Shown here one piece after another: positions 5,712 through 7,782 of a stretch of DNA of 7,782 nucleotides. The position numbers and the translations under genes are program-made. The notes beneath the pieces are model-generated. The model was not told the origin of the DNA and did not search any database. It saw only the letters and a list, made by a program, of their open reading frames with translations. This DNA comes from Bacteroidales bacterium (lineage in GTDB: Bacteria > Bacteroidota > Bacteroidia > Bacteroidales > UBA12077): positions 1-7,782 of the forward strand of contig DAOVYZ010000158.1 of the NCBI GenBank assembly GCA_030635365.1. Reading direction: 5' to 3'. The number at the start of each line of letters is the position of its first letter. Position 1 is the stretch's first letter.

Positions 5712-7782
5712 ATGCGAATTTCAAAAAAATATAGTATCAGTACTTTATTTTTTGTTTTATTAGCAGTTATATTAAATGCTCAACAGCCTGTATTCAAGCA
5801 TTTCTCTATTAATGAGGGATTACCTTCTCCAGAAACATACCACGTATTTCAAGATTCAAAGGGATATATATGGGTAGGTACAGATTTTGGCGTTTGCAGG
5901 TACGATGGTTATAAGTTTAAAGTTTTCAGCAATTTTGATGGTTTACCGGATAATACTATTCTGGAAATATATGAAGATCATCATGGAAGAATTTGGTTTA
6001 TTCCATTTTCTCATAAATTGTCTTATTTTGATAATGATAGAATCCGGGTTTATGAATACAATGACAGTATAAAGAAGTACATTTTGGATGGAAGGTATCC
6101 CCCTCCCAAAAGGTCTTTTTCTGTTGATAGCATGGACAACATTTTTTTCTCTCGCACACCGTTTGAGAGTTTTAAGATTTCTTCAAAAGGCAATATTGAA
6201 AAAATATTACCCCCAAACTCTTCTTGTAATGAGTATATTTTTGTAAATAAGAATAATGATGCCTTTTCTGTATTCGACCATGGAAGTGAAAATTATATTT
6301 TAAATTTATTAATTGATGATACTTGTTATTCTTTTAAACTAAAAGGAAATTTTTCTGAAAATAGATGTATTAACAGTGTTATTATTGATAAAAACAAAAC
6401 AATTTTCTTTTCACGATTTTTTCAGGAATTACATTGTATTAAAAATTTAAAATATTCTGGTGGAATAAAGCTTCATCATAATTGGTTAAGCATAGATAAC
6501 TCTGATAATTTGTGGGTTGGAACTACTGAAAAAGGAGCTATGTGTTTTCCCAACGGAGAAATTGACAAAGAACCATCAGTTAGTTATTTAACAGGAAAAA
6601 CCGTTACTTCAGTTTTAGAAGACAATGAAGGTGGATTTTGGTTTTCTACAAGTGATGACGGTGTTTATTATTTACCATATCCAGGTATAAAAACATATAC
6701 AAAAAACGACGGGTTATCTTCATCATGTATTAAATGCATTGAAGTGGATATTAACGGCAAGTTATGGCTGGGAACTTTTGGTTCGGGTTTTAAACATATC
6801 TGCTTAAAACAAAAAATTGGCACAGTTGAATTTTACGATATTCCTATTAATATTACCAAAAGCCTGATTTATGATAAAGAAAACAATTCAATCTATTTTC
6901 GTATTTATTCAGAAAACGAGAAATCAATATACAAGATCCAATATAGCAAAATATCTCGCCTGCCTATTGTAAAAAACAATAAGCTTAGTTCAGAAAACTG
7001 TCCGGGTTCTATATGTATGCATAAAGGGAAAAATAATACAATCTGGGTGGGTAACCAAATTGGAGTATATAAAATTGTTAATGACACTGTTTATATTGAA
7101 AATTCAATCCATAATCTAAAAATCAGGGTTAATTCAATATATCAGGAAGATGAAAATAGTATTTGGATCGCCGGTAAAAATGGTTTATGGAGATTATATT
7201 TTTCTGATAAAACGGGCAAAAAAGATTCTCTTATTTGTTACGGGAAATATAATAAGTTATTTTATGAAAGGGCTGATGATATAGTTATGCAATCACAAGA
7301 TAGTAGTTTATGGGTTGCTACAAGAGGTGCAGGCATACTAATAAAAACAAAAGATAATACAGTTTATCAGATTACAAAAAAAAACGGGCTTACAAGTAAT
7401 TTTATAACATCTCTTTTTATTGATAATAATAGTATTTGGGCTGCAACAAATTGTGGATTGAACAGAATTGATAATATTAATATTAATGAGTATAGGTTTA
7501 AGATTCAAACATATACTACAGGCTTATCCTCAAATCATATTAATGATATATTAGTAAAAGATAAAGTAGTATATCTTGCTACAAATTCAGGGCTTACAAG
7601 CTTTAATACAGATGAGGTATTCCCAAATACAGTTCCTCCTCCGGTTTATATAACTAACTTTGCTATTTCCGGTAAGGATACTATTTTAATAGATTTTTAT
7701 AATCTGAACTATGATCAGAATTCTATTAATATTGATTTTGTCGGTTTGTCATATAAAAACTCAAAAAAAATAAGCTATAAAT
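5712..7782 (+). CDS. Two-component regulator propeller/Y_Y_Y sensor protein (3' truncated)
   Basis: The frame is open from the ATG at 5712 to the window end (690 codons), so the C-terminus is missing. Residues 1-23 are a signal peptide (basic start, hydrophobic core, cleavage probably after LNA and before QQPV). The body carries Reg_prop beta-propeller repeats, each with a D/N-x-x-G/N-x-x-W-x-G/A-T-like core. The repeat Trp residues are W54, W95, W268, W310, W352, W445, W485, W534 and W576, with Y621 in the same place of a last copy, mostly 40-49 residues apart. The 95-268 stretch probably holds degenerate blades, giving about two seven-bladed propellers. After PPPV (642-645) a Y_Y_Y domain begins (ITNFAISG, LNYDQNSINIDFVGLSY). 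In this family a transmembrane helix and a histidine kinase, hybrid kinase or DNA-binding output follow, and the periplasmic part senses a ligand, often a glycan in HTCS members. Which output it has, and whether it controls the neighbouring genes, cannot be seen. Confidence 0.9.
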   Translation, partial: MRISKKYSISTLFFVLLAVILNAQQPVFKHFSINEGLPSPETYHVFQDSKGYIWVGTDFGVCRYDGYKFKVFSNFDGLPDNTILEIYEDHHGRIWFIPFSHKLSYFDNDRIRVYEYNDSIKKYILDGRYPPPKRSFSVDSMDNIFFSRTPFESFKISSKGNIEKILPPNSSCNEYIFVNKNNDAFSVFDHGSENYILNLLIDDTCYSFKLKGNFSENRCINSVIIDKNKTIFFSRFFQELHCIKNLKYSGGIKLHHNWLSIDNSDNLWVGTTEKGAMCFPNGEIDKEPSVSYLTGKTVTSVLEDNEGGFWFSTSDDGVYYLPYPGIKTYTKNDGLSSSCIKCIEVDINGKLWLGTFGSGFKHICLKQKIGTVEFYDIPINITKSLIYDKENNSIYFRIYSENEKSIYKIQYSKISRLPIVKNNKLSSENCPGSICMHKGKNNTIWVGNQIGVYKIVNDTVYIENSIHNLKIRVNSIYQEDENSIWIAGKNGLWRLYFSDKTGKKDSLICYGKYNKLFYERADDIVMQSQDSSLWVATRGAGILIKTKDNTVYQITKKNGLTSNFITSLFIDNNSIWAATNCGLNRIDNININEYRFKIQTYTTGLSSNHINDILVKDKVVYLATNSGLTSFNTDEVFPNTVPPPVYITNFAISGKDTILIDFYNLNYDQNSINIDFVGLSYKNSKKISYK

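Noticed and set aside
5887..6072. A 61-codon + strand frame
   Set aside because: It lies out of frame inside the long sensor gene, which has clear repeats in its own frame; it is a shadow.
6905..7087. Minus-strand frame of 60 codons
   Set aside because: It is antisense to the propeller repeats of the sensor and is best explained as chance.

Overview
The window is very AT-rich. It reads as a chromosomal segment of a member of the Bacteroidota, probably Bacteroidales-like. The supporting signs are a radical-SAM/pseudo-radical-SAM pair of the type known from Bacteroidales peptide-maturation loci, a two-propeller sensor protein (Reg_prop repeats followed by a Y_Y_Y domain), an approximately 800-residue double-FtsX permease, promoter-like TAnnTTTG elements, and gene starts without clear Shine-Dalgarno sequences. 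All five genes lie on the + strand.

Left part (1-2256): the 3' two-thirds or so of a radical SAM/SPASM peptide maturase, whose N-terminus lies before the window, overlaps by 4 bases (ATGA) a 411-residue companion. The companion has the layout of a radical SAM/SPASM protein but lacks the CxxxCxxC cluster motif, so it is a pseudo-rSAM. The two are probably made together and probably modify a small ribosomal peptide. The peptide gene is not in this window and is expected upstream.

Middle (2338-2832): a secreted, TlpA-like thioredoxin-fold protein with a WCKYC active site follows after 81 bases. It may belong to the same transcript and act on an exported product in the periplasm, but this is inference. 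A weak terminator-like hairpin and a promoter-like element separate it from the next gene.

Right part (2961-7782): a 794-residue MacB/FtsX-type permease without an ATPase gene beside it. Then comes a 366-base non-coding stretch with a perfect 14-bp tandem repeat, a 12-bp palindrome and a good Bacteroidota-type -7 box. Last is a sensor with a signal peptide and beta-propeller repeats that runs off the window as its Y_Y_Y domain begins; it probably continues into a transmembrane segment and an output domain.

The point of greatest interest is the rSAM/pseudo-rSAM pair with its neighbouring periplasmic thioredoxin, a partly characterised type of RiPP-like system whose product is unknown. No tRNA, rRNA, CRISPR array or intact mobile element was seen.
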